From Brevipalpus yothersi (lineage: Eukaryota > Arthropoda > Arachnida > Trombidiformes > Tenuipalpidae): a DNA stretch of 64,000 nt. Where the stretch lies: NCBI GenBank assembly GCA_003956705.1, contig QZCP01000002.1, positions 62,001 to 126,000 on the forward strand, written 5' to 3'. Shown in pieces: positions 49,001 through 59,676 of the stretch; within the stretch, counting starts at the first letter, position 1; the number at the start of each line of letters is the position of its first letter. A model generated the notes under the pieces. It had not been told where the DNA came from, did no database searches, and saw nothing but the letters and a program-made list of their open reading frames with translations. The translations under genes and the position numbers were made by a program.

Positions 49001-51890
49001 GGTGGCATGAAAGGCGAGTGTCCAGCGGCAGGTAAGCGTTGTTCAACAGGCATCGAAGCTAAACTAAATGCTGATGGAGGCATATTGGAGCTAGTGTTAT
49101 TTGGGGTGGTAGAAGAACGGGAAAAGCTTGGTGCATTATGTAAACCTTCCCGTGATGAGATTGCTGATGGAGGCCTACTGCTCGAACTTGACTTTGGTGG
49201 GGTTGGTGGCGTATGATGACTTTCTTTCGAGCTTTTGTGGTGATGCTCTGATGTGATGTCAACAGAGGAGTGAGTCGGCAGCTTATTGCTAGGTGATTTA
49301 GCTACTTCAGCATTAGAATGTCGAGAAAGCGATGGTGATGAAGTGGAGTTAAGTGATGATTCTGTTGGAAGTTTTCTAGAGATTGGTAAGTTATTGGTTG
49401 AAGTCATGTTACTCAAATTGCTGAGATTATGAAGATTCACGTTGATACCCATTCCCAGATTCATACCCATAGGCATAGGCATATTAGAAACACTATTATT
49501 ATTTAAATTATGACGAGATTCTGACGATGGTACAATCATGGAGGGGAAAGACATCGCGCTAGGTCGAGTTGAAGGAGATGAAGAACATCGTTGGAGAGGA
49601 GATGCTCGGGGAGAAGATTCAATTCCATTAAATGAATGCTTTTCTTCCTTTATACGGACTGGTGAAGGTGAACGATTGTGTACACGAGAAGTGTTGCGAT
49701 CGTTCAATGATGAGTTAAAATCACTTTTACCAATTGAAGATAGAATTGATGGATTTGAAACATATTCACTAGGTGGAGATGAAGGTGGCTCTTGTTTCGG
49801 TATGATGAGAGGAGGACATGGCTGGATAGGAAGAGAGTGAGAGAGAGAGCGAGAGAAACAAGTTAGTAAGTGAGAGGATAAATTTTGGTTTCAATCAACA
49901 AAATCATTGAAATGATGCCAATCACACATACACCTACAGAAAATGGTGGAATGTAAGCAGAAAATAATTGAAAAGATAATACGAAAGGGGCTTAGAAAAA
50001 AATGAATGAGTGGATAGTGTGATGGAGGAATGTTTGAATTAGGAGGAAGCGGAAAACAAGAGGACGATGGAAAGAAACGAAGCAGCAAGCTTATTGGACG
50101 ATAAAATCTCAATTTCCAATTCTTTCTCTCCTCCATTCCAATGCGCGAGCATCTCTTCAAGAAATGTAAGTTTATACTTTACCGGATTGCATGAAAAGGA
50201 CACCGGAGAAGAATTGGGTTTCCTCATCTTCACATCTATATCATGATTTTGTGATTCCCATAAATCTTTAGACATTGATTGTGATGCTAATTGACTGTTA
50301 TTGACAGTAGATATAAGATTGGGTGAGAGTGTTGATTGCGTTCGAGAATCATTTGATGCAGTTAACGATGTTTGAGATGGAGCAGAATCGATAACCGGTT
50401 TGTCATCAATCCCAGCAGGATTTGACACTTCATCCAGCGTAACAGGGGCCACCGAGGCGACCAAAGGAGTATTCAATGGGGGCGATGATGCACTGAGCGC
50501 GCCGTTGCTAGTGATAGGATTCGCGGTTAGAGTTGTTGGAGATAGTTCTGAGTGGGGAGATTTGTCTTCAGCACAGCTGTTTGCAGTAGTAGTAGTAGTG
50601 GTGGTGGTAGTGGTATTGGTAGTGGAAGTAGTGGAGGTGGTTGTATGGTCTAATGGAGGAGGAGGAGGGCTTGGACTACCCTCACTCTCGGTGGCTTGAT
50701 CATCATTTGAATTGGGTGTTCGTATACTTCCAATAGCATCGATAACATGATTCTTTTCCGGCCTATAGGTAGAAGATGGAATGTATTAATAAATTGGAGA
50801 AGAAAAATTAGAAAAATGAAGTCAACTCATTTAGTTGATAAATGATTTGACGAAGTAATATGAGCACTTACTCATCAAGCGTCTCATTTTCATCTTTCTC
50901 ATCGTTCTTTTCATTGGATGAATCGCCTTCTGCTGCTGACTCTTCAACGGTTAATTTAGGACTTGATACGGTAAGACGAGGTGATACTGGTGATGCATCA
51001 TCATCAAGATTTTCACTTTGGTCTGCATTATCATTCGAATTACTTGTTGATTTGGTTACATTATTGCTTGGACTTGACACATTTGGATTTCTTAAACGCT
51101 TAAGAACATTGGGTCTACGGTGTCTACGGTGAGATCTGGCCCCGGTAAATTCCTGAGGAAATAAATTTTAGAGAAAGGAGAGAAAAAAGCGATGAATTTA
51201 CTTCCTTCAATACTGTGAGAAAGAGTATATTTACCAATGAACCAGCTTTTCCAGGTTTATTTTTCCATAGATTTTTCAATAGATAATAATATTCAACCAA
51301 ATCAGCCGTCTCTTTTTGTGGTAAAAGTTCTTTACGAATTTTGAAGAAATTTTTACCATACTGCTTAATTCCACGTAAAAATCGCTTCTGCTCCTCTTCA
51401 GCCCACTTCTTATCAGTTCCTTTGGGAATCGGATTTTTAACTAATGCTTGAAGAGCTTTACCAGTGTCATAATTGTTCTCATGAAGCTTAGATTAGAAGA
51501 GAGAAAAAGAGCGAAAGATAAATAGATAAAGTATTTATAAGAGCGAGAGAGATGATAGAGTTGAGAAGTAGTGTTGATGATAAGATATAAGTGAAAAAAG
51601 TAAAATAGATACACTTACCAATTCAAGAGCATTTATAGTTGTATCATCTCGAGATGCTGCAAAACAGCCATCCTCACCGCCATCACACATACCAACAAAT
51701 GCAGCCATAGAGCGTGCAGCTCTCAAATACATCATCAGATCACAATCAGGTAAACCTGGTGACCATCGTAAATCTTCCAGAGCTTCACACTTTTCGGGCA
51801 TATCGGCAGGCATCATGTTAGAATAATCAGGCAGGCGAGCCTGATGGCTAGGACCCACCCGAATTTCTTCTTCACCACTAGCCAGCTTTA
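46087..51890 (-). CDS. Atrophin / RERE (Grunge) transcriptional corepressor, 5' end unresolved
   Basis: Eight exons: about 51619-51890, 51235-51486, 50872-51152, 50183-50762, 47783-49821, 47537-47661, 46365-46503, 46087-46288. The first visible exon is ELM2 (IRVGPSHQARLPD, MMYLRAARSMAAFVGMCDG, FAASRDDTTINALEL) and the second SANT (KKWAEEEQKRFLRGIKQYGK, NFFKIRKELLPQKETADL). Then come RSHRRHRR, a long Ser/Pro/Thr-rich region, and the atrophin C-terminal domain: ARKREERARKAADKEREEQK, PIVQYQLAGLYG, FLEMHRRYQALQAASGG, and the His-Ala block HAHAHTHAHTHLHLH followed by poly-Ala. Atrophins bind nuclear receptors and recruit histone deacetylases. No GATA zinc finger follows SANT, and no BAH domain is visible. 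The frame is blocked just upstream of 51890 by a TA repeat, where I found only a weak acceptor, so the start codon is not identified. Confidence 0.9.
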
Positions 51891-51894
51891 CTTA

Positions 51895-51910
51895 TATATA
51901 TATATATATC
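51895..51910. repeat. (TA)n run at the 5' edge of the Atrophin ELM2 exon
   Basis: A short TA dinucleotide run lies exactly where the acceptor of the first visible Atrophin exon should be; no good pyrimidine tract is present. Confidence 0.85.
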
Positions 51911-52248
51911 TATCTCTTCACTGCAGCTCTCTCTCTCTCTCTTTTATGTATGTTCTTGGTGTATATATGAGAGAAGAAGAAGAGGAGAGAGAAAGATGAT
52001 GATGATGATGACACTTGAATCAATATAAATACCCACAATATGTATATATATAGTGTATATAGATGTATAATATGTATAATATATGGATAATTAATGTAAA
52101 CACTACATTAATAAACAGATCACACACAATCAAGTATAAATAAATATCACTTTATAACAAATCATCTTCTTCTCTCTTAATCTTCATGGCCAACATACAT
52201 TCACACAAGCAGAAGAGAGACACTTTTTGTGTGGCCATTGAACATTAT

Positions 52249-52260
52249 TGCGCATGCGCA
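52249..52260. promoter_or_regulatory. NRF-1 (alpha-Pal)-type palindrome upstream of ZPR1
   Basis: Perfect 12-bp palindrome TGCGCATGCGCA, 267 bp before the ZPR1 ATG, in an otherwise AT-rich gap shared with divergent Atrophin. It matches the NRF-1 consensus used at housekeeping promoters; binding is inferred. Confidence 0.6.
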
Positions 52261-52526
52261 AAAGCTATCCAGAACGTTTACATTACTTGACACTGCAACT
52301 TTTGATGGCGCTAGTGTTCCTTTGTTCAATGCTGTGTACATGTTAAAGCTGTTATCATGTTAAAAGTGTCGATTTAAAATAAAGTGATTAATTAATTAGC
52401 AATTATTGTAATTAAGATTGTGTGTGTAAGATTTGACAATAATTTAGATTGTGTGGGGTGGAAAATCGTTTTTTATTGACAGTGGTGTGTGTGTGTGTAG
52501 TGTGGTGAATACCGTGAGTGGACGTG

Positions 52527-53741
52527 ATGGCTGGTCCCGATTTGGCTGGTGATGATAAGTGTGAAGTTATCGAGAGTTTATGTGTTAATTGTCAACGAAA
52601 TGGTACTACAAGATTGTTGGTTACCAATATACCCGGTTTCCATCAAGTGGTTGTGATGTCATTTGATTGTGAACATTGTGGTTATTCAAATAATGAGCTA
52701 CAACCGGCTGATAGTATCCAGCCGAAAGGTATCCGGCTTGAGGTTAAATGTGATTCACATGATGATCTTAATCGTCAAGTTGTGAAATCGGATTATGCGG
52801 AGATCAAGATACCTGAACTTGAATTTGAAGTCACCCGACAGCCTGGACTGGTGACCACTATTGAGGGACTGATTGATCGGGCTATACAGGGTATAACTCA
52901 TTCGATCAAATCGAATGTAGATCAGCCCGATACGGTGATCAAGTTGACTGAGTTTGTTGCGAATTTAAGAAAATTGAAATCACTTGAAATGTCTTTCACT
53001 CTCATCATTTCGGATCCATCAGGAAACAGTTTTATTGAAAATCCAAACACCGTTACAACCGATTCAAAGTTAAAGAAAACCCATTTCAAGCGATCGCGTG
53101 AAGAAAATCAAATTCTTGGCCTCTTCGAAGAGGATCAAGAGCCTCCTAACGTTCTGCCGGAAGATCTGCGAAACGAAGTTCTCCAATTTCGGACTAATTG
53201 TTATTCATGTGGTGCCCCTTGCTTTACCAACATGAAACTCACTCCTATTCCGAATTTTAAAGAAGTGATAATTATGGCCACCAACTGTGAAGCTTGTGGC
53301 TACAAAACTAATGAAATCAAGAGTGGTCAAGGAATCGAGGAGAAAGGAGTTAAAATTACGTTACCTATTAAAACACCAGAAGATTTGAAACGTGACGTGG
53401 TACGTTCCGATAATTGTTCTCTATATATACCTGAACTTGACTTGGACGCTGGTCGAGCTGATTCTGGTCGCTTCACAACCGTGGAAGGGCTAGTCACAAG
53501 TATCGTTGAGGGTTTGGAGAAATCGTGTCCTTTCATTTTCGGAGATTCAACTCCAAGTGATCGTAAAGCAAAGATTGACACTGTTCTGGACCGATTAAAA
53601 AAACCTATTGGACTGACTATTGTATTAGATGATCCATGTGGAAATAGTTTTGTTTACGGTGCAACTGATAAAACTTTTTACGATAGATCATTCGAGCAAA
53701 ATGAAGAGCTCGGTCTCAATGACATGAAGACTGATCTTTAA
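52527..53741 (+). CDS. ZPR1: Zinc finger protein ZPR1
   Basis: An intronless frame of 404 codons. The ATG at 52527 (MAGPDLAGDDKCEV) was chosen; the frame runs a few codons further up without another ATG. The protein is two copies of the ZPR1 module. Copy one has a C4 zinc finger (LCVNCQRNG and CEHCGYSNNE) then an alpha-beta domain ending LIISDPSGNSF. Copy two has CYSCGAPCF and CEACGYKTNEIKSGQGI, ending IVLDDPCGNSFVYG. ZPR1 binds eEF1A as a folding factor, moves to the nucleolus on growth signals and works with SMN. A poly(A) signal AATAAA starts 4 nt after the stop (53745). Two decayed partial copies lie at 57026-57640 and 61388-61525. Confidence 0.97.
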   Translation: MAGPDLAGDDKCEVIESLCVNCQRNGTTRLLVTNIPGFHQVVVMSFDCEHCGYSNNELQPADSIQPKGIRLEVKCDSHDDLNRQVVKSDYAEIKIPELEFEVTRQPGLVTTIEGLIDRAIQGITHSIKSNVDQPDTVIKLTEFVANLRKLKSLEMSFTLIISDPSGNSFIENPNTVTTDSKLKKTHFKRSREENQILGLFEEDQEPPNVLPEDLRNEVLQFRTNCYSCGAPCFTNMKLTPIPNFKEVIIMATNCEACGYKTNEIKSGQGIEEKGVKITLPIKTPEDLKRDVVRSDNCSLYIPELDLDAGRADSGRFTTVEGLVTSIVEGLEKSCPFIFGDSTPSDRKAKIDTVLDRLKKPIGLTIVLDDPCGNSFVYGATDKTFYDRSFEQNEELGLNDMKTDL

Positions 53742-53897
53742 GCTAATAAAATCGCAAAGGTGTTTTACATGTATACAACTGAGAAAGTGACAGGTTTTAA
53801 TTTTAATTTTAATTTTTTTCACCAGTTCAAACACAATAGTGGCCAACAATCAATGTTCTTGAATTCATAGAAATGAAAGAGTCTTAACCTAATGAGC

Positions 53898-56561
53898 TTA
53901 ATCATGCCCTATCATGTCAACAGTGAATGGCAATCTTGATACATAGAGTTCAGTCCTAAGTTCATAAGTATATGCATGTTCTGATGCCTCAGCAATGACA
54001 TCGATAGTGACTTTTCCTTCTCTGGGAAAGGGCTTGATAGACTTCATAATCAACTCTTGAGATTTATCGTCTTTGGATTGAATAGAAACTTGAATATATT
54101 TGGCAAACTCTTTGGGATCAATTTTCAGCTCTCGTTGTTCGAATTTGTATGCTTCCGGTAATTTTGTTGTTGAAAATACTTGATTTTCCTTAATATCTCT
54201 CAATATCCGTCCAAAAGCAGCCTTTCTCATGAAATGACTCCTACGGCGAGTCCAGAGTGGAAATTCATCAAATTCCTCTTTCAAGCATCGTCTGAAAAAA
54301 TCGAAAAAAATTGAATTTCGAATGTCAATATCAATAACAATAGCTCTCGAGAGATGTTCAACGAGTATTTCCAATTGACTCACCCAAGTCCTGTTTGATA
54401 GGTGAATCTTTGATCACATTCGAAATTTAGACAGTCATAATCACCAGGAATGTTGGCACACATCGTCAGGATGACATATTGATCCACGACCACTACATTC
54501 ATCGATATCAATGCATTGTTTCTTCGCATGATCCAATTTAAAACCTTTTGGACATGCACAAATATTGATACCGTCATAGAGTTCACAATATCCACCGTCA
54601 CAATTTGTTTCTTTGTTGAACATATCGTAGAAAAAACCATCGCGACTATTTGATTCAATGAAACACTTTTTCAAACAGAAGCTACCATGCTTTTCATGAG
54701 TTTTTGGACATGCACAATCTTTTTTTGGATTGCTTGTAAAGTTCAACGATGAGCCGAATGGACAGCGAGGGTAGCAGTTTTCTTTGCTTGAATCCTCTAA
54801 AAATCCTGGAATACAAAGACATTTCTCTAAACCTGCACCCACAGATTGACAAGATCGTCCATGGAACTTCGAACAATCCTCATAGTTACAAGTACATTCC
54901 TCATTTCCAGGAATTACTCTTTCTCCCATCGGACATTCTGTTGCCTGATTCAGCGGATGTAGGTATTCTTCAAAGTTGGTGTCATCTATTAAAACTGAAG
55001 TAATTGTACTAGTTTCAGTTGTACTGCCAGTAAAATTGATCAGAGATGGTAAGCATTTCAGTTCAGGTCCTAAGGAATACTTCTCTGGACACCGCTTGAG
55101 ATCACATTGATATAGTGGCCTATCCTTTGAGGAGCTCAATGAAATGCAGTAATAGGCTTGCCTGATTTCCTTATATTCCCAACCTTCAACATCCAAGGAG
55201 GGTAAGTTAAATAGGTTTTGATTCGGATAGATGATTTCTTTGGGGATACCTCCAACTGGGAAGACCCTGGTTATCGGGTCTATATTCTTCATGAATTCTG
55301 AGAAATTTTCACCATTCAGAGCACATTGGAAACTTCCATTAGTATTGAAACATGTTTGTGAGCCCCAACAGTTATGCAATTCTCGAGCGCATTCGTCTAC
55401 ATCCTCACAATATGTTCCATTTTGATTTCTCTCAAAGCCTATCGAGCATTCACATTCGAAGGTCCCAGGAAGATTGTGGCACAACGAAGCAGAGTCAGAG
55501 CCACAGATGTGTGGATCATTTAAGCACTCGTTGATGTCGACACAAACTTGACGAGTCTGATCGAATTCGAACCCTTTCATACACTCCAAATAAGTGCATG
55601 TTTTATTGTCGAAAGCATAACCAGAATCACAATCGGAAGATAGACAAACGTATGAGCCATGGGTGTTGATACAATCACTCGAGTTTGAACATGAATGAGT
55701 ATTCTGGAGGCATTCATTAATATCGTCGCAATTGTCAGTTAAAACATTGTGTCGAAAACCAGGAGAACATTGTCGAGGAGAAGGAGATGAGTCATTTCTG
55801 CTGACTTCCAAAAGAGGTTTCACTGTTGTGGTTGATGTTGTTGCGGTTGGACTAATTAAATCAATCGGAGATAACTGAGGAGGTTGAGTAGACGTAGATG
55901 ACAGTTCGAGTATAGCTTCGATTAAGGATGGGTTAGAGTATTCAATACCTGTGAACGAAAAGTTTTCGAAGGCAAGAGTGAGGAAATCATATTTGTGAGT
56001 AATCTTAATTCGAGTGGTTTTAACTGACAGATCCAAAACAACAAAAAATGATACGTACTTGACAAAACCCAGCAATTAGAAAGAGCCATTGCGGAAAATT
56101 TATCGGTATTATTCGATGTTGGATTACTCTCCCCAACCGAAGCCGCATTCCTACCAAGCTTACATGCGTCACAGCATTTGGAGACTGTTTTCCGCTCATC
56201 AAATTCATTCTCTTTAGAACACTCGTGATTAAGTCTTGCTTCTTCGATTCCCATCCAGCAAAACCGAAAATCTAGGATCTCATTGCAAGAAAACATAAAA
56301 GTTTCGGCACAATTCTGTTGTATTGATCTATCTTGTTCAAGAATACCGCTGACGTTTTTGTATCCATCTTTTTCACAAACCATTTTTTGGGTAGAATCAG
56401 CATACTTATATCCTTCCTCAACACATAGTTTGGTGACTGGAAGGAAGAAGATGATGAAGTAATTTAGATTAGGTCAATTTGTAAATTGATTACTCACAAT
56501 TAGTTTCCGCAGACTGAGAGGCTGAAAAAAGAGAAAAGATGATAAGGAAGAGGAGGAACAT
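53898..56561 (-). CDS. Fibulin-like extracellular matrix protein (cbEGF domains), with an apparent frameshift
   Basis: Four exons: 56498-56561, 56059-56436, 54384-55948, 53898-54291. The signal peptide is MFLLFLIIFSLFSA. Exon 2 has an anaphylatoxin-like Cys pattern (SKCCDACKLG). Exon 3 has a Ser/Thr spacer and then several calcium-binding EGF modules (DDINECLQNTHSCSN, DINECLNDPHICGSD, DVDECARELHNC, DIDECSGRGSICHPDDVC). The last exon ends in a beta-rich block (HAYTYELRTELYVSRL) that resembles the fibulin C-terminal module. Fibulins are secreted matrix organisers. In the last EGF, DDVC is followed in another frame by CANIPGDYDC: the DNA reads GATGTGTGCC where GATGTGTGTGCC would restore the expected spacing. 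Exon 3 has a length that fits its splice phases only if 2 bp are missing. This is either a slippage/assembly error or a recent null allele. Confidence 0.78.
54452..54466 (-). pseudogene. 2-bp frameshift in the fibulin-like gene
   Basis: At the GTGTG run in the last EGF module one TG unit appears to be lost. The downstream frame is immediately homologous (CANIPGDYDC), with no splice signals to explain the shift. The upstream frame stops 5 codons later. Confidence 0.6.
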
Positions 56562-56794
56562 TTTGATTGGAATGTAGAGACACAATGACTATGGACATAG
56601 ATGAACATGAATAGCTAGGAAAGTTTTGCCGTTAAGAAATGGTAACTGTTAATGGCTTTATCTTCTAATCGAATGATATTCTTCATAGAATCAGCTCATG
56701 GTGAACACTGAGAGGGGAGCACAATTTTGCAATTCAGCATTTTGGTATGGATAAGATTCTAACTAACGCAAGTGACAGTGATAACATTCAATAA

Positions 56795-57025
56795 AAAGAG
56801 AGATACAATCATGGAGGAGAAAAACATCGCACTAGGTCGAGTAAAAGGAGATGGAGAACGTCGTTGGAGAAAAGATGATCGGAGAAACCAAGAAGCAACC
56901 TCATAAAATCGATAAATCTGAATTTCCAATTCTTTCTCTATCCATTCGAATGGGTACGATGATGCACTGAGCACGCCGTTGCTGGAGATGGTTCTGAGTG
57001 GGGAGATATGTTTTCAGCACAGAAG
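56795..57025 (+). pseudogene. Collapsed duplicate of parts of the Atrophin gene
   Basis: Three collinear pieces match the Atrophin locus in plus orientation: about 56800-56880 resembles 49523-49610 (exon), about 56880-56950 resembles 50077-50148 (intron), and about 56950-57025 resembles 50475-50575 (exon) with a gap. Because intron sequence is included, the source was genomic DNA, not mRNA. No function is expected. Confidence 0.75.
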
Positions 57026-57640
57026 TGATATGGCCATCAATTGTGAAGCCTGTGGCTACAAAACTAATGAAATAAAGTGTGGTCAAGGCATCGAGGAGAA
57101 AGGAGTGGAGATTACGTTGACAATTAGAACCCCAGAAGATTTGAAATGTGGTACAGTCCGATAATCGTTCTCTAAATATACCTGAACTTGACTTGGACCC
57201 TGGTCGAGCTGATTTTGGTCGCTTCACAACCGTTGGAGAGCTAGTCACAAGTATCGTTGAGGGTTTGGAAAAATCGTGTCCTTTCATTTTTGGAGATTCC
57301 ACTCCAAGTGATCGTGAAGCAAAGATTGACACTGTTCTGGACCGATTAAAAAGCCTATTGGACTGACTGTAATATTGTAATAGATGATCCAAATGGAAAT
57401 CGTTTCATTCACGGTACAACTGATAAAATTTTTTATGAAAGATCATTCTAGCAAAATGAAGAGCTCGGTCTTAATGACATGAAGACTGATCTTAAAGCTA
57501 ATAAAATCGCAATGGTGTTTTACAAGTATACAACTTGGGAAGTGAGAGGTTTTTATTTTTTTTCTTCACCAATTCAAACACAATAGTGGGCACCAATCAA
57601 TGTTCTTGAATTCATATAAATGAAAGAGTCTTAATCTAAT
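57026..57640 (+). pseudogene. ZPR1 partial pseudogene (second zinc-finger module and 3' flank)
   Basis: Matches ZPR1 from about 53271 to 53895, including the C4 half-site CEACGYKTNEIK and the 3' untranslated region. It is broken by a 5-bp deletion near 57149 (after PEDLKCGTVR), indels near 57355-57385, a CGAG-to-CTAG stop near 57449, and loss of the normal stop. It continues directly from the Atrophin fragment, in the same order and orientation as the parental locus but with most of the interval deleted. It ends within a few bases of the SNW1-a stop codon. Confidence 0.88.
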
Positions 57641-59139
57641 CAATGGTCCTTCTTCTTCTTGTAAGACCCACGATGCTCATGGTTCGATTCTTTTCTCTTG
57701 CTAGATTTTTTGGCTTCTTTCAAGAAATCAGCAATACCAAATGGATCATCTTCTTCCTTCTCTTTAGGAGCTTTTTCGAAAGTCACAGGGCCATCACGCT
57801 CACCTCTAGGAGCCATGCCTTCGAAACCTTTGTCAGGAGTGAATTTGGAAGTATTAGCAATCTTTTCTAGTTCGTCAGTAACATCATTCTGTGTATTACG
57901 TGGCCGATATATAGTCTTGTTGAGCTCAGCATTGGATCGCCAAGGCTTGTCATACACAGCATAATCATCCTCCTCGCCGAAACCAGTACCAAGTCCCTTG
58001 CTCTGGTTGAGCAAACGTGAATCAAATTGAATTTCATTCGAATTAGCTCGAGGATTGGCAAGACCAAGTGCAATCTGTTCAGAAATATCTCTTTCGCGTT
58101 GTTTCTCTAGTTTACTTCTCTTTTCAGGAGCAGCTCGTTGAATATTTCTCTCCCGTTGTCTTTCTTTATGCTTTTCTTGTCTTATTTCATCTCTTTCTCT
58201 CACATCTTCATCAACTTTTCTATTTTCACTTGATCCCTTGTAGCCGGCTCGTTCTTCTCGAGCTTTTTGTGCAAGCTTTTTGAGGTTAGCCTCTTTCTTC
58301 TCTTTTTCTTTCTGAAGCTGTTTCTTCTCCATTTCTGATCTCATTTGTACACCTTCTCGAGCTTTTCTTTCGGCAATGAATAAGGCTTCAGCTAGTTTGG
58401 CAAAATTCTCATTCACATGAGCTTGCTGTATTCCTCTACCATCGGCAGCAAGTCGTTTATCTAATGGTAAAACATAACCTCCCCTATTTTTCCAATTGGA
58501 AATACATGGTGGAATCTTCCAATCTTTTTGTTCTTTCACGCTTACTCTTCGAGGTGGAGAATGAATGACAGGGGCTGGAGGAGATGGTGGACCTTGAGGA
58601 ATCTTTTTGTTAATTTTAAACTTGGGAGGCTCTAAGGGATCTTTTTGTACTTCAATCATTCGTATTAATCTTTGATTACCATCTCCTTGCTCTGATTTGT
58701 ACCTAATGTATTGTGCTGGAGCTTGAGATTCAGCGGCTCGAACGGGCATCGCAGCAGATATCTTGGTTTTAGTTAATAGTTCGAGTGCTGCAGCTGTTCG
58801 TTCAGCAATTTCTTTAATTTCTTCTTCCGAAGGTTTTTTCAATTCTTCTTCGTCAAGTATTTCTGGTGCTTGCTCTGGGGGTAGATAATTCTTTGTATCA
58901 ACTTTGACTAAACTTTTTGTTTCCTTTTTGCCCATATTCAATGGGTATTGTGGAACACTTATCTCTGGATATGCTCCACCATCACAAAAATCTTGGAGAG
59001 AACGTGGAATCCATCCTTTTCTCTGGCCATAGACGGGGACTAGAGTATTTAAGGTTGTGATTGATGAGGATGAAGATGATGATGAAGACATTTTTTTTGA
59101 TGATGAAATATCAGGTAAACGTGAAACTGCAGTAGACAT
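57640..59139 (-). CDS. SNW1: SNW domain protein 1 / SKIP (copy a)
   Basis: An intronless coding frame of 499 residues from the ATG at 59139 (MSTAVSRLPDISS). The frame extends to 59199, but a TTTTCAG acceptor-like site just upstream suggests a leader intron there. SNW1/SKIP is a spliceosomal scaffold and transcription coregulator. Conserved blocks are YGQRKGWIPRSLQDFCDGGA, FPEI-type YPEISVPQYPLNMG, QYIRYKSEQGDGNQRLIRM, QGPPSPPAPVIHSPPR, the SNW box CISNWKNRGGYVLPLDKRLA, a long Lys/Glu-rich helix, and DPFGIADFLKEAK. It keeps all family-diagnostic residues, so this is probably the working copy. It is divergent from PMPCB (538 bp between starts). Its last 440 bp are almost identical to copy b. 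Confidence 0.95.
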   Translation of the reverse strand: MSTAVSRLPDISSSKKMSSSSSSSSSITTLNTLVPVYGQRKGWIPRSLQDFCDGGAYPEISVPQYPLNMGKKETKSLVKVDTKNYLPPEQAPEILDEEELKKPSEEEIKEIAERTAAALELLTKTKISAAMPVRAAESQAPAQYIRYKSEQGDGNQRLIRMIEVQKDPLEPPKFKINKKIPQGPPSPPAPVIHSPPRRVSVKEQKDWKIPPCISNWKNRGGYVLPLDKRLAADGRGIQQAHVNENFAKLAEALFIAERKAREGVQMRSEMEKKQLQKEKEKKEANLKKLAQKAREERAGYKGSSENRKVDEDVRERDEIRQEKHKERQRERNIQRAAPEKRSKLEKQRERDISEQIALGLANPRANSNEIQFDSRLLNQSKGLGTGFGEEDDYAVYDKPWRSNAELNKTIYRPRNTQNDVTDELEKIANTSKFTPDKGFEGMAPRGERDGPVTFEKAPKEKEEDDPFGIADFLKEAKKSSKRKESNHEHRGSYKKKKDH

Positions 59140-59426
59140 GGCTATTGGAATACTGTTTAGCCGGTAGTAAAAAAAACTGAAAATAGAAGATAATTTCATT
59201 GCTATGACTTATACAAGCAAATTTCTCATAAATCTTACTCACCAAACAAAATTTACCTAATTAATTCACCTAACCCAAGATTAATCCACAATAATACTCA
59301 CACAATCAATTCAAATTCTACTAAAAATTCTTCACAAAATATATTATCATTTAATCATTATCATGAACTTCGAAAAATATGTAAACATGTAAACAAATGA
59401 TCAAGATTTTCTCAACTTCACCAAAG

Positions 59427-59434
59427 TATCGATA
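59427..59434. promoter_or_regulatory. TATCGATA palindrome between SNW1-a and PMPCB
   Basis: A perfect DREF-type octamer in the 538-bp divergent promoter, 288 bp from the SNW1-a start and 243 bp from the PMPCB start. A related TCGATATCGA palindrome follows at about 59451-59460. Confidence 0.55.
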
Positions 59435-59676
59435 TCAGTAGTGTTTGTATTCGATATCGAAAGCGTGATTTGATACGAAAGTCTTGCAAGATATTATGAT
59501 CAAGATATCAGATACTAATGCTTGCACTCATCAAGAATGTTGAACATTTTGGCTTGAAAATTTTTGTCCTTGCAGTTCAACCTCAATTGATGTGTTTTGA
59601 TTGTACCGGTGGCTGATTTTGTTTTGAGCAATTGATATTTTATTAGTGTAATTGTTTCTACCTGTTGAGTGTGATA

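Noticed and set aside
56795..57640. Retrocopy origin of the ZPR1 fragment
   Set aside because: Atrophin intron DNA and intergenic flank are included, and ZPR1 is itself intronless, so genomic duplication fits better.
57643..58283. Plus-strand frames across SNW1-a, and minus-strand frames across SNW1-b
   Set aside because: Antisense shadows; they look alike only because the two SNW1 copies are near-identical there.
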